From assembly GCF_004798935.1 (NCBI RefSeq), contig NZ_RAHT01000002.1, forward strand, positions 248,001 through 312,000: a stretch of 64,000 nt of DNA. Reading direction: 5' to 3'. The position numbers were made by a program, and so were the translations under genes. The stretch's first letter is position 1. Each line of letters opens with the position of its first letter. Positions 36,098 through 46,633 of the stretch are shown one piece after another. The notes below the pieces were generated by a model, which worked only from the letters and a program-made list of their open reading frames with translations, was not told the origin of the DNA and did not search any database. The stretch is from Ningiella ruwaisensis. Its GTDB lineage: Bacteria > Pseudomonadota > Gammaproteobacteria > Enterobacterales > Alteromonadaceae.

Positions 36098-37257
36098 TGA
36101 CTGCCCTCCTTAGTATCTTGTTCAGCAAGAGATTCACAAAGGTCTGCAACATGTTTTGCTGCGTCCATTTTCGCCAGGCTCCGTGCTTTTTTAGCCATAT
36201 CGTTGCGCAGTGCTTCATTTTCACAAAGTATTTTTAAATGCATTGGCAGCTCTTGCTTTAACTGCTTTTGCTGCACAACAAATGCGGCTTCTTGCATCAC
36301 AAGATAATTTGCATTCATACTTTGATGATCATCCACAGCAATCGGTAAAGGCACAAAAATGGCAGGTCGTCCGGCCGCAGCTACTTCAGCCACCGTAAGG
36401 GCGCCAGCACGACAGATGACAAGATCTGCCCAGTCGTAAGCTGCTTGAACATCTTCAATGAACTCAAGTACCTCTGCATCAAGACCGAGTGATTGATAAC
36501 GTTCAATAAGTGCCTGAGACTTTCCTTTACCGCTTTGATGCTTGATGGCCAAGGGTGTGTGCGCATGTTGATCTGTAAATATTTGAGGCAACTGTTCGTT
36601 AAGTGCAAGTGCACCCAAACTTCCGCCAACTACCAGTATATTTACAGGCTTGCGCGACGTGTGTTTACGAATTGATAATTCTGACACTTCTGAGAAAGAG
36701 GCACGAATGGGATTGCCAACAAAGCGACAGCGTTTTGGTGCTTTTGACTGCGCTTGATTGATACTCACATCAAAGCCACAGAGAACTTCGTCAGCTATTT
36801 TTGAAAGGTAACGATTTGTCATTCCAAACACAGCATTTTGCTCATGCAATACCAGCGGTAAGCGCAGGGTATAAGCCGCTATGCCACCCGGGCCGCTTGC
36901 GTATCCACCCATGCCAAGTACTAAGTCTGCCTTGAGTTGCTTTAAAATCTGGCGAGCTTTTAACACTGCTTTTAATAGCATAAAAGGCATGATTAATTTG
37001 CGAACAATCCCTTTTCCTCGCAAACCACTGATGGGTAAAAAGTGAATGCGATAGCCATGTTTAGGAACCGCTTGTGCTTCCATTTTATCCTCAGTACCAA
37101 ACCATTCGATTTGCCACCCTCGAGCGCTGAGTTCATCTGCAACTGCCAAGCCAGGAAAGACATGTCCACCCGTCCCCCCTGCCATTATGACAATAGTTTT
37201 ATTTTGTGTTCTTTGCGTGGCATTCGCCTTTGAAGCGACCGTAGCTTTATCAGCCAT
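36094..37257 (-). CDS. murG: UDP-GlcNAc:lipid I N-acetylglucosaminyltransferase MurG
   Basis: A 387-residue GT28 glycosyltransferase that converts lipid I to lipid II at the inner membrane face. The acceptor-site loops [12 protein letters not shown] (about 27-38) and [11 protein letters not shown] (about 125), and the donor-site [11 protein letters not shown] and [24 protein letters not shown] are present. The start at 37257 (GGAGCGAG upstream) is chosen over 37278. The N-terminal 22 residues before the first strand are longer than usual. Its start overlaps the ftsW end by eight bases. Confidence 0.97.
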   Translation of the reverse strand: MADKATVASKANATQRTQNKTIVIMAGGTGGHVFPGLAVADELSARGWQIEWFGTEDKMEAQAVPKHGYRIHFLPISGLRGKGIVRKLIMPFMLLKAVLKARQILKQLKADLVLGMGGYASGPGGIAAYTLRLPLVLHEQNAVFGMTNRYLSKIADEVLCGFDVSINQAQSKAPKRCRFVGNPIRASFSEVSELSIRKHTSRKPVNILVVGGSLGALALNEQLPQIFTDQHAHTPLAIKHQSGKGKSQALIERYQSLGLDAEVLEFIEDVQAAYDWADLVICRAGALTVAEVAAAGRPAIFVPLPIAVDDHQSMNANYLVMQEAAFVVQQKQLKQELPMHLKILCENEALRNDMAKKARSLAKMDAAKHVADLCESLAEQDTKEGSQ

Positions 37258-38602
37258 AACTCGCTCCGTTCTCTGCATTTAAACCTGCACGTAAACCCGT
37301 ATGTGAATCTGAATCAGCTTCATCCATAAATTCAGCGTGCGTTTCTGCGGTCTTTTCCGCTTTTGCACGTTTCAAAGCCAGGCGCGCTCGCTTACTGCTG
37401 TTTTTATTGCCGCGCTTTTTCTGCGATATTGCCTGCACACCATCCACTCGCATTTCAAAATCTATCCGGATCAGAATTGCAAGGGCAATGGTCATAATAA
37501 TAATTGAGGAGCCGCCGTAGCTTACAAGCGGAAGCGTTAGGCCCTTAGTGGGCAATATCCCTGAACTGGCGCCAATATTGACCGCGGTCTGAAAACTGAA
37601 CCAAATACCAATACCGTAGGCGATAAATCCGTCAAAAGGCCGCTCATTAGCCAAGGCTTTGCTGCCAATTCTGAGAGAAAATATCACCATCGCCAGAATG
37701 AGTAACAAAACAAGAAGTACACCAAAAAAACCAAGTTCTTCAGCGAGGATGGCCATAATAAAGTCGGTATGCGCTTCAGGTAAGAACTCGAGTTTTTGTA
37801 CGCTGTTGCCAAGCCCTTGCCCAAACCAGGAACCGCGACCAAAAGCCATTAGAGACTGCGTGAGCTGATATCCAGTACCGAAGGGGTCTGCCCATGGATC
37901 TAAAAATGCGGTGATACGGCGCATACGATATTCAGAAAATACAATGAGTGTTACAACCGCTGATAAGCCTGCGAAGGCGATGGCAAAAAACTGCCAAAGC
38001 TTGGCGCCAGCCAAGAACAGTAATGCAAGCGTGGTGGCAAACATAACAATCACGGTGCCAAGATCAGGTTGAAACAATAGCAAGGTGGCAAACAGGAAAA
38101 ATACCAAGAGCGGTTTTCCAAATCCTTTTATCGTTTCGGTGACCTGCTCGTAACGCCTCACCAGATATCCTGCTAAATAGCAAAAAAAGAACAGCTTGGC
38201 GGGCTCTGCGGCCTGCACCGTGATTGGACCCACAACAATCCAACGGGTTGCTCCGTTGACATTGCGCCCAATTAATAAAACAGCAATGAGTAGGCCAATC
38301 GCCACAAATAGCAAATAAGGGTTGGCTACGCGCCAAAACTGCATGGGAATGTTTAGCACAATCATGCCAGAAATAATCGCAATGGTGATGTAGACCAAGT
38401 GCCTTATGGCAAAGTGAAAGGGGTTATCATGCAAGCGGTCTGCGATAGGCATTGAAGCTGACGTTACAATCACAAAACCAATTGAGAAAAGTGCTACCGC
38501 AATCAAAACAAGCGGCAAATGATAAGCTCTTGGAGATGAAACATCTGACCCATCGTGTTTTTGCGAAAAAAGCTTTGCTAAAGTGGAAGTATCCGATTTC
38601 AT
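37250..38602 (-). CDS. ftsW: Division-specific SEDS peptidoglycan polymerase FtsW
   Basis: A 450-residue polytopic SEDS-family glycosyltransferase that polymerises lipid II at the septum with FtsI. About ten hydrophobic segments are seen, along with NGATRWI, QPDLGTVIVMFAT (the Asp needed for polymerase activity lies in this family segment region), YQLTQSLMAFGRGSWFGQGLGNS, LPEAHTDFIMAILAEELGF and PLVSYGGSSIIIMT. The cytoplasmic C-terminal tail (about 55 residues) is rich in Lys, Arg and Ala and then acidic. It overlaps murD by four bases. Confidence 0.97.
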   Translation of the reverse strand: MKSDTSTLAKLFSQKHDGSDVSSPRAYHLPLVLIAVALFSIGFVIVTSASMPIADRLHDNPFHFAIRHLVYITIAIISGMIVLNIPMQFWRVANPYLLFVAIGLLIAVLLIGRNVNGATRWIVVGPITVQAAEPAKLFFFCYLAGYLVRRYEQVTETIKGFGKPLLVFFLFATLLLFQPDLGTVIVMFATTLALLFLAGAKLWQFFAIAFAGLSAVVTLIVFSEYRMRRITAFLDPWADPFGTGYQLTQSLMAFGRGSWFGQGLGNSVQKLEFLPEAHTDFIMAILAEELGFFGVLLVLLLILAMVIFSLRIGSKALANERPFDGFIAYGIGIWFSFQTAVNIGASSGILPTKGLTLPLVSYGGSSIIIMTIALAILIRIDFEMRVDGVQAISQKKRGNKNSSKRARLALKRAKAEKTAETHAEFMDEADSDSHTGLRAGLNAENGASYG

Positions 38603-40077
38603 AACACCCCCAGAGCAAGCTGTCTAAACAGCTCACCGCGCTGCTCGTAATTGCGGAACATATCCGTACTGGCGCAAGCAGGAGACAACAAAATCGTATA
38701 CGGTTGTTGCTGCTGTGCATGTGAACTGTTTGTTTCTGACATCTGGCGCACAAGGCTAAGGGCCAGGGCGAATGACTCATTTAAATCCTTTACCTTGTGC
38801 GCTTCAGGATAAATATCGATGAGCTTATTCGCATCTTTGCCAAACACAATGCATGCACTGAGTGCGCTTTCAAACAGGCTTTTTAAAGATTGCAAATCCG
38901 CACCTTTTGCATCTCCTCCTGCGATTAAAATAGTCGGCCAATTTAATGCCTCAACACATTTAAGCGCAACGGCACATGCACCGGGATTTGTTGCTTTTGA
39001 GTCGTTTACAAATCGAAGTTCAGCATTTTCCCCAATCAACTCAAATCGGTGAGGCAAGCCTTTATAAGCTTTTAAGGCAGCAAGCGCAGGGGCTATGGGC
39101 AACTGCATGGCATAGTGAACAGCAAGTACCACCTGCATGTTAAACATCAGGTGGGGCAAAGGTAAGTGTAAACTTGAAGCATCAATTAATTTGGTGTGAT
39201 TTAAATAGATACCTTGTGCGTCTTGGTAAAAATGCCCCGAGTCAGCAAAGTCACTGTCGTATTCTTCTGTGTTTATTTGCGAAACGCTCACACAAATTTC
39301 TGAATTCATTGAATTCCCGCGTGACTTCGTTGAGCTTGGTAAAATACTCACTGCACTCTCGGATGAATGATGAGGGAACGTTAAGTGGTCATCGCGATTT
39401 ACAATGCATTTTTGCGCGTGCTCAAAAATACGCTGCTTGGCTTTGGCGTAATTTTCAAGGCTTTGATGTCTGTCGATGTGATCTTCCGTGACATTTAAAA
39501 TACACGCCACATTCAAGGGTAGTGATTGCGTAATTTCCAACTGAAAACTGGATAATTCTAATACTACAACGTCTGCGTCCTGATTCAGTAAATCCAGGGC
39601 GGCAACCCCAAAGTTACCTCCCAGGGCAACGTTTAAACCGCAGGCATTTAACGTACAGCGCAACATATCAACCACGGTGCTTTTGCCATTTGAGCCAGTT
39701 ATACCAATGCAGGGCAGATGATTGTGAGCTGCAAATAAATCCAAATCGCTTATTAGTTTTTCAGTGGCGATGAACTGGGAAAGTGGCGCTTGCTTTGGAT
39801 CGATACCCGGACTTAATACAATGTGATCATAGTCAGCTAATTGACTGTTGGGCAAAAGTAGTTCGCAGTGAAAAGCGTTTTCTTTCGCTTGCCCGATTGA
39901 AAGCTCTTTGATGAGGATTTCGCGGTTTAAAGCCTGTTTATCAAAAACTGTCACTTTTGCGCCTTGGCTAAGTAAAAACCTGGCGCTGGCTTTTCCGCTC
40001 ACACCCATTCCTACCAAGGCGAAATGGCGGCCATGATATTGAGTGTTTAAAGAGCTGGATTCAGCGAGCGCGGTCAT
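38599..40077 (-). CDS. murD: UDP-N-acetylmuramoyl-L-alanine--D-glutamate ligase
   Basis: A 492-residue Mur ligase that adds D-Glu. The N-terminal FALVGMGVSGKASARFL, the P-loop GITGSNGKSTVVDML (about 124), ILNVTEDHIDRH, and the C-terminal NDSKATNPGACAVAL and ILLSPACASTDMF are present. It is about 54 residues longer than E. coli MurD (438). The extra length is mainly an insert at about 240-290 (rich in Ser, Asp and Asn) in the central domain. It lies between mraY and ftsW. Confidence 0.96.
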   Translation of the reverse strand: MTALAESSSLNTQYHGRHFALVGMGVSGKASARFLLSQGAKVTVFDKQALNREILIKELSIGQAKENAFHCELLLPNSQLADYDHIVLSPGIDPKQAPLSQFIATEKLISDLDLFAAHNHLPCIGITGSNGKSTVVDMLRCTLNACGLNVALGGNFGVAALDLLNQDADVVVLELSSFQLEITQSLPLNVACILNVTEDHIDRHQSLENYAKAKQRIFEHAQKCIVNRDDHLTFPHHSSESAVSILPSSTKSRGNSMNSEICVSVSQINTEEYDSDFADSGHFYQDAQGIYLNHTKLIDASSLHLPLPHLMFNMQVVLAVHYAMQLPIAPALAALKAYKGLPHRFELIGENAELRFVNDSKATNPGACAVALKCVEALNWPTILIAGGDAKGADLQSLKSLFESALSACIVFGKDANKLIDIYPEAHKVKDLNESFALALSLVRQMSETNSSHAQQQQPYTILLSPACASTDMFRNYEQRGELFRQLALGVL

Positions 40078-40087
40078 TGTTGTTTGC

Positions 40088-41170
40088 CTATCGCAGTTTT
40101 AGTGTGGCTAAGCCAACCAACACAAGAATTAGTGAAATAATCCAGAAACGAACAATCACACGGGGCTCGGGCCATCCTTTTAGTTCGTAATGGTGATGGA
40201 TCGGTGCCATCCTGAAAATACGCTTTCCACGCATTTTAAAACTGCCTACTTGTAAAATGACCGATAGCGTTTCGGCCACAAAAATGCCGCCCATAATAAT
40301 TAAGACAATTTCCTGCCTAACTAAAACGGCTAATACACCTAAAGTACCGCCAAGCGCCAAAGACCCCACATCACCCATGAACACTTGTGCCGGATAGGTG
40401 TTGAACCACAAAAAGCCCAAGCCTGCGCCGACTATTGCTGTGCACACAATTACCAATTCGCCTGTTAAGGGGATAAACGGAATGTTCAGGTAGTCTGAAA
40501 AGTTAGCATTGCCGGTCACATAGGCAAAAATCGCAAAGGCCCCAGCCACCAAAATAGTCGGTACTATTGCCAGCCCGTCAAGACCATCGGTGAGATTTAC
40601 AGCATTACTTGTTCCCACAATTGCAAAGTAAGCCACCACCATGTAAAACATGCCTAGCTGAGGCAAAATATCTTTGAAAAAGGGCACAATGAGCGAAGTT
40701 TCTTGCGGAAGTGTCGCTGAACTATATAAAAAATAAGCGACCACAATAGCGATAATCGACTGCCAAAAGTATTTCCATTTTGCGATTAAGCCTTTCGGAT
40801 CTTTTCTTACAACTTTGCGATAATCATCTACAAAACCCAAAATTCCAAAGCTCACCACCACAAACAGCGTAACCAGTACATAGCGATTCGACAAATCTGC
40901 CCACAATAAACAACTCGTAAGAATAGCGGCAAGTATCAGTACTCCACCCATGGTAGGTGTGCCCGATTTAGACAAATGGCTTTGCGGGCCATCGTTGCGA
41001 ACAGTTTGACCGATTTGCATACGTTGAAGCCACAAAATCATTTTTGGCCCAATCATTATGGCAATCAATAAAGCGGTGAGCGTACTTAAAATTGCACGTA
41101 AGGTCAGATATGAAAAGACATTAAAAGCGCTTTCAAACTGCGTAAGCCAGTCGGCCAACCAAATTAACAT
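40088..41170 (-). CDS. mraY: Phospho-N-acetylmuramoyl-pentapeptide transferase MraY
   Basis: A 360-residue polytopic membrane enzyme that joins the muramyl pentapeptide to undecaprenyl phosphate to form lipid I. Conserved cytoplasmic loops are visible: [11 protein letters not shown] (about 68), [20 protein letters not shown] (Asp pair, about 109-128), [13 protein letters not shown] (about 186), [20 protein letters not shown] (about 255) and [15 protein letters not shown] (His cluster, about 320). The length equals E. coli MraY. AAGGAG precedes the ATG. Confidence 0.98.
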   Translation of the reverse strand: MLIWLADWLTQFESAFNVFSYLTLRAILSTLTALLIAIMIGPKMILWLQRMQIGQTVRNDGPQSHLSKSGTPTMGGVLILAAILTSCLLWADLSNRYVLVTLFVVVSFGILGFVDDYRKVVRKDPKGLIAKWKYFWQSIIAIVVAYFLYSSATLPQETSLIVPFFKDILPQLGMFYMVVAYFAIVGTSNAVNLTDGLDGLAIVPTILVAGAFAIFAYVTGNANFSDYLNIPFIPLTGELVIVCTAIVGAGLGFLWFNTYPAQVFMGDVGSLALGGTLGVLAVLVRQEIVLIIMGGIFVAETLSVILQVGSFKMRGKRIFRMAPIHHHYELKGWPEPRVIVRFWIISLILVLVGLATLKLR

Positions 41171-42603
41171 GAGCCAGACTCCTTTTCATTTTGCGTTACG
41201 CCAGGGTGTTGAGCACTTTGCGCATACGATTGATTTAAGGCTTCGACGACACGCTCCATTTTGGCGCTTCGAGACCCTTTGACTAATATGTTGATTGGTG
41301 TTTTATTGGCGTTGATTGCCGCATCAATTAATAAATTTAGCTGAGTTATGATGGCATCGACATCTGCGCAATGCGTACCTGTCTCGCTAAATACGCGACT
41401 TGTATGCTCACTCAACTGGCCAATGGTAATAAGTGCATCTACACCCTTCTCTTTTGCATATTCGCCAATCTGGATATGGTAGTTTTGACTCTGATCGCCA
41501 AGCTCTCCCATATCGCCGAACACCAGCACTCTCGGGCCTTGATAATTAACTAACAAATCGATTGCAGCTTTTGTTGAAGCAACATTCGCATTATAAGAAT
41601 CATCGATTACTCGTATGTAGGAACCGAGGCTTTTCACGTTCAGTCGTCCGCTTACGCCGCGCATGTCAAATAAGCCTTTTTGCACATTTTCCAAACTGGC
41701 GCCTACTTCCATTGATAATGCAGCCGCTACCACTGCATTACCGATATTGTGTTGACCGGGCACACGCAAGCGGATCGCGACTTTACCTTGAGGTGTAACA
41801 AGCTCAAATTCGCCGCAACCATCGTTATTTATAAAGCGGTTGATAGCATGATAATGGCCACTTTCGCTTGTTGGCGAAAAGGTCACCATACGGTGATGCT
41901 CGTTTTTGCCCTGCCAAAACTCATAAAACTGACTATCGGTATTGACCACCGCCACCCCGTCTTCACCTAAGCCACGGAAAATTTCACTTTTTGCGCGAGC
42001 TACGCCGAATAAACTCCCAAATCCCTGCAAATGTGAAGGTGCTGCATTAATGATAGTGGCTGCATCAGGACGCACAAGCATAGTGGTATAGTCAATTTCA
42101 CCCTGATGATTTGCGCCCATTTCCACCACGGCATATTCGTGCTGTTTTTCGAGATTTAGCAAAGTAAGCGGCACGCCAATGTCATTGTTAAAATTCCCTT
42201 TTGTTGCCAACACTTTGCCTCGCTGAGCCAGGATTGCTGAGGCCATTTCTTTTACTGTTGTTTTACCACTGCTTCCTGTAATACCCACTACTTTCGGATT
42301 GACCACATTTCTTACAGCGGCAGCAAGCTCGCCCAAGGCAATGCGTGTATCTTTAACGCGGATCAACGGTAATGGACAATCTACAACCTGACTTACGACA
42401 ACCGCGCTTGCACCCTTTTCAAGGGCTTTAGGAATGTAATCGTGACCGTTGAAATTGTTGCCTACCAGTGCAATGAAAACATCGCCTTTTTGCAGGTTTC
42501 GCGTGTCGGTACTCACTGAAGATATACGCATATCAATTACACTGTTAGTACTCAACTCACCGCTTATGGCTTTAGTGAACCAACCCAAGCTTATTTCAAT
42601 CAT
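41164..42603 (-). CDS. murF: UDP-N-acetylmuramoyl-tripeptide--D-alanyl-D-alanine ligase
   Basis: A 479-residue Mur ligase that adds D-Ala-D-Ala to the tripeptide, using the dipeptide from Ddl. The P-loop [15 protein letters not shown] (about 107), [16 protein letters not shown] and [19 protein letters not shown] are present, and [17 protein letters not shown] is at the C-terminus. The protein is about 27 residues longer than E. coli MurF. GAGGAG precedes the ATG. Its start overlaps murE by eight bases and its end overlaps mraY by seven. Confidence 0.97.
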   Translation of the reverse strand: MIEISLGWFTKAISGELSTNSVIDMRISSVSTDTRNLQKGDVFIALVGNNFNGHDYIPKALEKGASAVVVSQVVDCPLPLIRVKDTRIALGELAAAVRNVVNPKVVGITGSSGKTTVKEMASAILAQRGKVLATKGNFNNDIGVPLTLLNLEKQHEYAVVEMGANHQGEIDYTTMLVRPDAATIINAAPSHLQGFGSLFGVARAKSEIFRGLGEDGVAVVNTDSQFYEFWQGKNEHHRMVTFSPTSESGHYHAINRFINNDGCGEFELVTPQGKVAIRLRVPGQHNIGNAVVAAALSMEVGASLENVQKGLFDMRGVSGRLNVKSLGSYIRVIDDSYNANVASTKAAIDLLVNYQGPRVLVFGDMGELGDQSQNYHIQIGEYAKEKGVDALITIGQLSEHTSRVFSETGTHCADVDAIITQLNLLIDAAINANKTPINILVKGSRSAKMERVVEALNQSYAQSAQHPGVTQNEKESGSC

Positions 42604-44464
42604 ACTGCTGCTCCTCAGGTTGAATGCGCTTTTGTTTATTATCTTTGAGGCTTTGAGTGGAAAATTGATCTGTCAGTTGCCTCGCTAATGCACGCTCGCT
42701 ATAGGCAATACGCTTATTATTAATTTCCAGATAATCCTCATGCCCCTTGCCCGCAAGCAAGATTAAATCATCTTTCTTGCTTTGCTCAAATGCCCACCGT
42801 ACCGCCTTCTCTCGGGTTACTTCTATGTGGTGAGGGCAGTTAAATTCTATTCCAGATAATATGTCTTTGATAATGTCTTCAGGGGCTTCATTTCTTGAAT
42901 TATCTTCAGTAATCACAAGCATGTCAGCCAATTTGCTGGCTACTTTACCCATAATGGGACGCTTGCTTCTATCACGGTCGCCGCCGCAACCAAACACACA
43001 AAAAAGCTTACCTTTAGCATGTTGACGAGCCGCCTTTAAAGCCTGAGACAAGGCATCGGGGGTGTGCGCATAATCAACAATCAAAGTACCTTTATTCCGA
43101 GTGTTAAAGGTTTGAATAGCCTCACCTGCCTGTTTGTCCTTTGCTGGGCTTGAGCTTTCTTGCTCAAAGTCAGGCTTACTCAAAACAGGCGCGAAAATCT
43201 CCATTCTGCCGGGGACACCTTTCAGTCTTTCAACCAGTTGGCTGAGCCTTGCAAAATCAGCGCCCTGCATCAGCAATGCACTCATCGCAGCCAGTAAGTT
43301 GGATACATTGAACTTTCCGTAAAGGACAAGTGAAACATGGCTGTCTCCCCAGCTTGATTTAACATCAAAACTTAAGCCAGTGCTCAAATATTGAATATTC
43401 ATTGCAACGCAATATCTTTCCGCATTATCGGGTATCGCCTCTAGCTGAAGTCCATACCAAACAAGCTGCTGATTTGCACTGACTTGCCCTGCCCAGTTAA
43501 GCGACTCTGGGTCATCAGCGTTTAATACCACCTTGTTTATTTCAAGTGGACGACTAAAACCACGACTGTGAATAGTAAGCAAGGCGCGTTTTGCTGCAGC
43601 GTATCGCTGCATATCTTTATGATAATCCAGATGATCCTGCGTTAAGTTGGTGAAAATCGCCGTATCAATGGGTAAACACGATAGACGGCCTTGATCGATG
43701 CCGTGTGAAGAAGCTTCGATACAATACCGTTTAACATTTTGTTTTTGCAAAAACGACAGGCAAGCAAATTGGCTAATCAAATCAGGAGACGTATTGACAC
43801 CGAGCGGCGTTGTTTTTTCCGATAAAATCTGCGCATCTGAGCGCTGATGTGTTTGAATCGCTTCGCTGGCATTGTTTTCTGCAGTTTCTGCCTTGAAAGT
43901 TGTGTCTAAGGAAAAAACACTTAGACCCAAGGTGCCAAGGCTTGCCGACTTACCAGTCAAAAGCGCCTGCAGCTGTGCATAAAACCAGGCCACTGACGTT
44001 TTTCCGTTTGTACCCGTTACGGCGGTGATCAAAGTCTGTTCTGCCTTAGCGTTATTTGCCCTTTCCTGGATAAACAAATCTTGAAGAATATGCGGCAGGC
44101 TGGATTTTAAATCCTCGAAGACAAAGACGCTCGCGTTTTCCCGTACGACAAGCGCTTGAATTGCTAAACTTGGGCTTTTTTCACACAAAACCAGTTTGCA
44201 GCCATTGGCAATTGCGCTTTCGATAAATAAATGGCCGTCAGTTTGAAGCCCTTTCATTGCAACAAAGGCGGTGTTGGCGTTTGCCGTTCTGCTGTCAAGG
44301 CTCAAACGAGAAACCTTTGCCAATTGTGTCTCAGCGTCAGGGCCTGAAATGCACGCCATAACTATATTTTGCTGTACGTACTTATTAAGCAAAGACATAA
44401 GCACAGTGCCAGAAAACATCGGCTGATTTAAGGGAGATGCATCAATTGTTTCAGCGAGCGGCAT
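42596..44464 (-). CDS. murE: UDP-N-acetylmuramoyl-L-alanyl-D-glutamate--2,6-diaminopimelate ligase
   Basis: A Mur ligase that adds meso-diaminopimelate. The start at 44464 is fixed by GAAGGAG at correct distance and gives 622 residues, far more than the 495 of E. coli MurE. Extra blocks lie at about 205-245 (before PDLISQFACLSFLQ) and about 405-440 (before KGTLIVDYAHTPD). Visible motifs are TGTNGKTSVAWF, ASSHGIDQGRL, NLTQDHLDYHKDM and GCGGDRDRSKRP. The DAP-recognition motif, DNPR in the family, reads DNSR here (EDNSRNEAPED), a Pro-to-Ser change. GKGHEDY follows as normal. It remains almost certainly MurE. Confidence 0.95.
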   Translation of the reverse strand: MPLAETIDASPLNQPMFSGTVLMSLLNKYVQQNIVMACISGPDAETQLAKVSRLSLDSRTANANTAFVAMKGLQTDGHLFIESAIANGCKLVLCEKSPSLAIQALVVRENASVFVFEDLKSSLPHILQDLFIQERANNAKAEQTLITAVTGTNGKTSVAWFYAQLQALLTGKSASLGTLGLSVFSLDTTFKAETAENNASEAIQTHQRSDAQILSEKTTPLGVNTSPDLISQFACLSFLQKQNVKRYCIEASSHGIDQGRLSCLPIDTAIFTNLTQDHLDYHKDMQRYAAAKRALLTIHSRGFSRPLEINKVVLNADDPESLNWAGQVSANQQLVWYGLQLEAIPDNAERYCVAMNIQYLSTGLSFDVKSSWGDSHVSLVLYGKFNVSNLLAAMSALLMQGADFARLSQLVERLKGVPGRMEIFAPVLSKPDFEQESSSPAKDKQAGEAIQTFNTRNKGTLIVDYAHTPDALSQALKAARQHAKGKLFCVFGCGGDRDRSKRPIMGKVASKLADMLVITEDNSRNEAPEDIIKDILSGIEFNCPHHIEVTREKAVRWAFEQSKKDDLILLAGKGHEDYLEINNKRIAYSERALARQLTDQFSTQSLKDNKQKRIQPEEQQYD

Positions 44465-46277
44465 GCAATTCTCCTTCATCAGTGTTTTCAGTACTTTGCG
44501 CTTTTTCAAGTGCACTTTTTGCATCGGGTGGAATATTCAGCATGTGTAATGCACCCGAAACTATTGCCGAAAAAGTAGGTGCGGCGGTATCACCAGCGTA
44601 GTATTTATCACCGCCTGGCTCATTAATTAGCACCACTACAGCAATTTGCGGATTGGATACCGGGGCAATGCCAGCAAAGATATTGACATATTCCTCACCA
44701 TAGCCACCTGCTACGGCCTTTCGACTCGTACCGGTTTTACCCGCAATGCGATAGCCAGGCACTGCCGCTTTTACACCAGAGCCACCTGTTTGCGTCACCG
44801 TTTCCATCATTTCAAGCACTGCATATGCGTTTTCCTGACTCAACACGCGCTCGGGCATTTCTGTCTCTTGCATATCCTTGATAATTTTAAGCGGCATTTT
44901 CATCCCGCCATTGCCAATGGTTGCATACATGCGCGCAAGCTGCGCCGCCGTTACAGAAATACCGTATCCAAATGAAAGCGTTGACAATTCAAATTTTGAC
45001 CAGCGATTACGCTCATGAAAAATACCGCTTGATTCGCCAATCATGTTCGTACCGGTATCCGACATTAAGCCCATGTTGTAATACAAATCCATCAAAAACT
45101 CTTTTCTTACTGACAGCGCCAACTTGGACGTTCCCATATTTGAAGAGCGTTTGATGATTTCAGTAAGCGAGATTTCGCCAAAATTACGCGGGTCCTGAAT
45201 ACGACTTCCGCCCATTCGCATCCAACCGGGTGATGTATCAATAATGCTGTCTTTGTCTGCTGTACCAAACTCAAGCGCCGCAAGGACTGCTAAGGGCTTT
45301 AATGACGAACCCGGCTCAAAGGCATCGGTAATTGCGCGATTGCGCACGCGAAAACTCTTCACCGTCTCACGATTATTAGGATTGTAAGAAGGTGTGTTGG
45401 CAAGCGCTAAAATCTCACCAGTATGCACATCAACAATTACAACAGAAGCCGAGGTTGCCTGATATAGCAAGGTTGCTTCTTTAATTTCACGATACGCAAG
45501 AGCCTGGATACGCTGATCGATAGTTAGTTTGAGATCTTGCGCTTTTTTACCTTCTTCCTGCTCAATAATTTCAATTTGCCGCCCTTTTGCATCACGACGG
45601 ATTTTTCGTTTATCTGGCGTACCGGTTAACCACTCGTTATAAAGACGTTCAATGCCCTCAAGCCCTTTATCGTCCACATCAGTAAAGCCAATTACATGAG
45701 CTGAAACTTCGCCTGATGGGTAGTAGCGCTTTGATTCCTCGCGAAGATAAACGCCCGGAATAGCTAACTTTTCAACGAATCTTGCCATTGCAGGCGTGAT
45801 TTGGCGCTGCAAGTAAACGAAGCGTTGCTTTGGGTTGTCTACTCGTTCAATTAGTTTGTCGGTATCAATTTCAAGCACATCAGCAAGGGCTTGCCAGCGA
45901 CGATAATCATCCAATGCACCCCTTTCGTTGATAATTTTAGGGTCGGCATAAATGGCTTGCGCAGGAACAGAAACTGCCAGTTGCTGACCGTGCCTGTCGG
46001 TGATAAGGCCTCGATAACTTGCGTTGTCTCTCACTCGAATGGTGCGATCATCCCCGCGTTCAATCAGTAGATCTGGCTGAATAACCTGAATAAATGCCGC
46101 TCTAACGGCTAAACAAACAAACACCAAAATTACGCAAACTAACACTACGTAAAAGCGCCACTGCACCAGCGCGGGGGCAACGTTTTGCTTGGCCTGTTTT
46201 TTACGCTTGTTTTGTCCTTGTGAAGCGCGTCCCCGTTTAGGCTGTTTTGGCTTTTGTAAAATCGCGGAAATTGTCAT
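44451..46277 (-). CDS. ftsI: Peptidoglycan D,D-transpeptidase FtsI (PBP3)
   Basis: A 608-residue class B penicillin-binding protein that crosslinks septal peptidoglycan with FtsW. A basic cytoplasmic N-terminus (1-38) precedes one membrane segment (about 41-62). The non-catalytic pedestal domain follows, and then the transpeptidase domain with SSLKPL (active serine, about 328), SSN (about 384) and KTGTS (about 515). The C-terminal tail is acidic. It overlaps ftsL by four bases and murE by 14. Confidence 0.97.
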   Translation of the reverse strand: MTISAILQKPKQPKRGRASQGQNKRKKQAKQNVAPALVQWRFYVVLVCVILVFVCLAVRAAFIQVIQPDLLIERGDDRTIRVRDNASYRGLITDRHGQQLAVSVPAQAIYADPKIINERGALDDYRRWQALADVLEIDTDKLIERVDNPKQRFVYLQRQITPAMARFVEKLAIPGVYLREESKRYYPSGEVSAHVIGFTDVDDKGLEGIERLYNEWLTGTPDKRKIRRDAKGRQIEIIEQEEGKKAQDLKLTIDQRIQALAYREIKEATLLYQATSASVVIVDVHTGEILALANTPSYNPNNRETVKSFRVRNRAITDAFEPGSSLKPLAVLAALEFGTADKDSIIDTSPGWMRMGGSRIQDPRNFGEISLTEIIKRSSNMGTSKLALSVRKEFLMDLYYNMGLMSDTGTNMIGESSGIFHERNRWSKFELSTLSFGYGISVTAAQLARMYATIGNGGMKMPLKIIKDMQETEMPERVLSQENAYAVLEMMETVTQTGGSGVKAAVPGYRIAGKTGTSRKAVAGGYGEEYVNIFAGIAPVSNPQIAVVVLINEPGGDKYYAGDTAAPTFSAIVSGALHMLNIPPDAKSALEKAQSTENTDEGELHAAR

Positions 46278-46612
46278 TGCGGCTTCACCCTTACAAGTTT
46301 CTCATCGGCTTGAGTAGGGCGACGCATATTTAGTTTTTCTTCCACTAAACGTTCGATTCGATTATGTTCAGTCAGCGCGGTTTCTTCTATGATGAGATGA
46401 CGCCATTCAATATCCAGAGCGTCTTTTTCCTGAATGAGTTGTTCTTGCGTAATGATTAACTGACGGTTTTGATGCGTAGTCACGACTACAGCGAGAGCAC
46501 TGGCTAAAACGGCTAAAAATAAGGCAAACAAAAACAAATGACGACCTAAGTCGGTCGCAATTATTAGAAGCAGATTAAAGTTGGCGCCTTTTTTAGAGCT
46601 TGCAGTCGTCAT
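46274..46612 (-). CDS. ftsL: Cell division protein FtsL
   Basis: A 112-residue bitopic division protein that works with FtsB and FtsQ to activate FtsWI. One membrane segment (about 27-47, HLFLFALFLAVLASALAVVV) is followed by a coiled coil (about 55-100) containing ITQEQLIQEKDALDIEWRHL. It sits between rsmH and ftsI as in other proteobacteria. Sequence conservation in this family is low, so position carries much of the weight. Confidence 0.92.
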   Translation of the reverse strand: MTTASSKKGANFNLLLIIATDLGRHLFLFALFLAVLASALAVVVTTHQNRQLIITQEQLIQEKDALDIEWRHLIIEETALTEHNRIERLVEEKLNMRRPTQADEKLVRVKPQ

Positions 46613-46633
46613 AACATATGCCGTTTAAAATCA

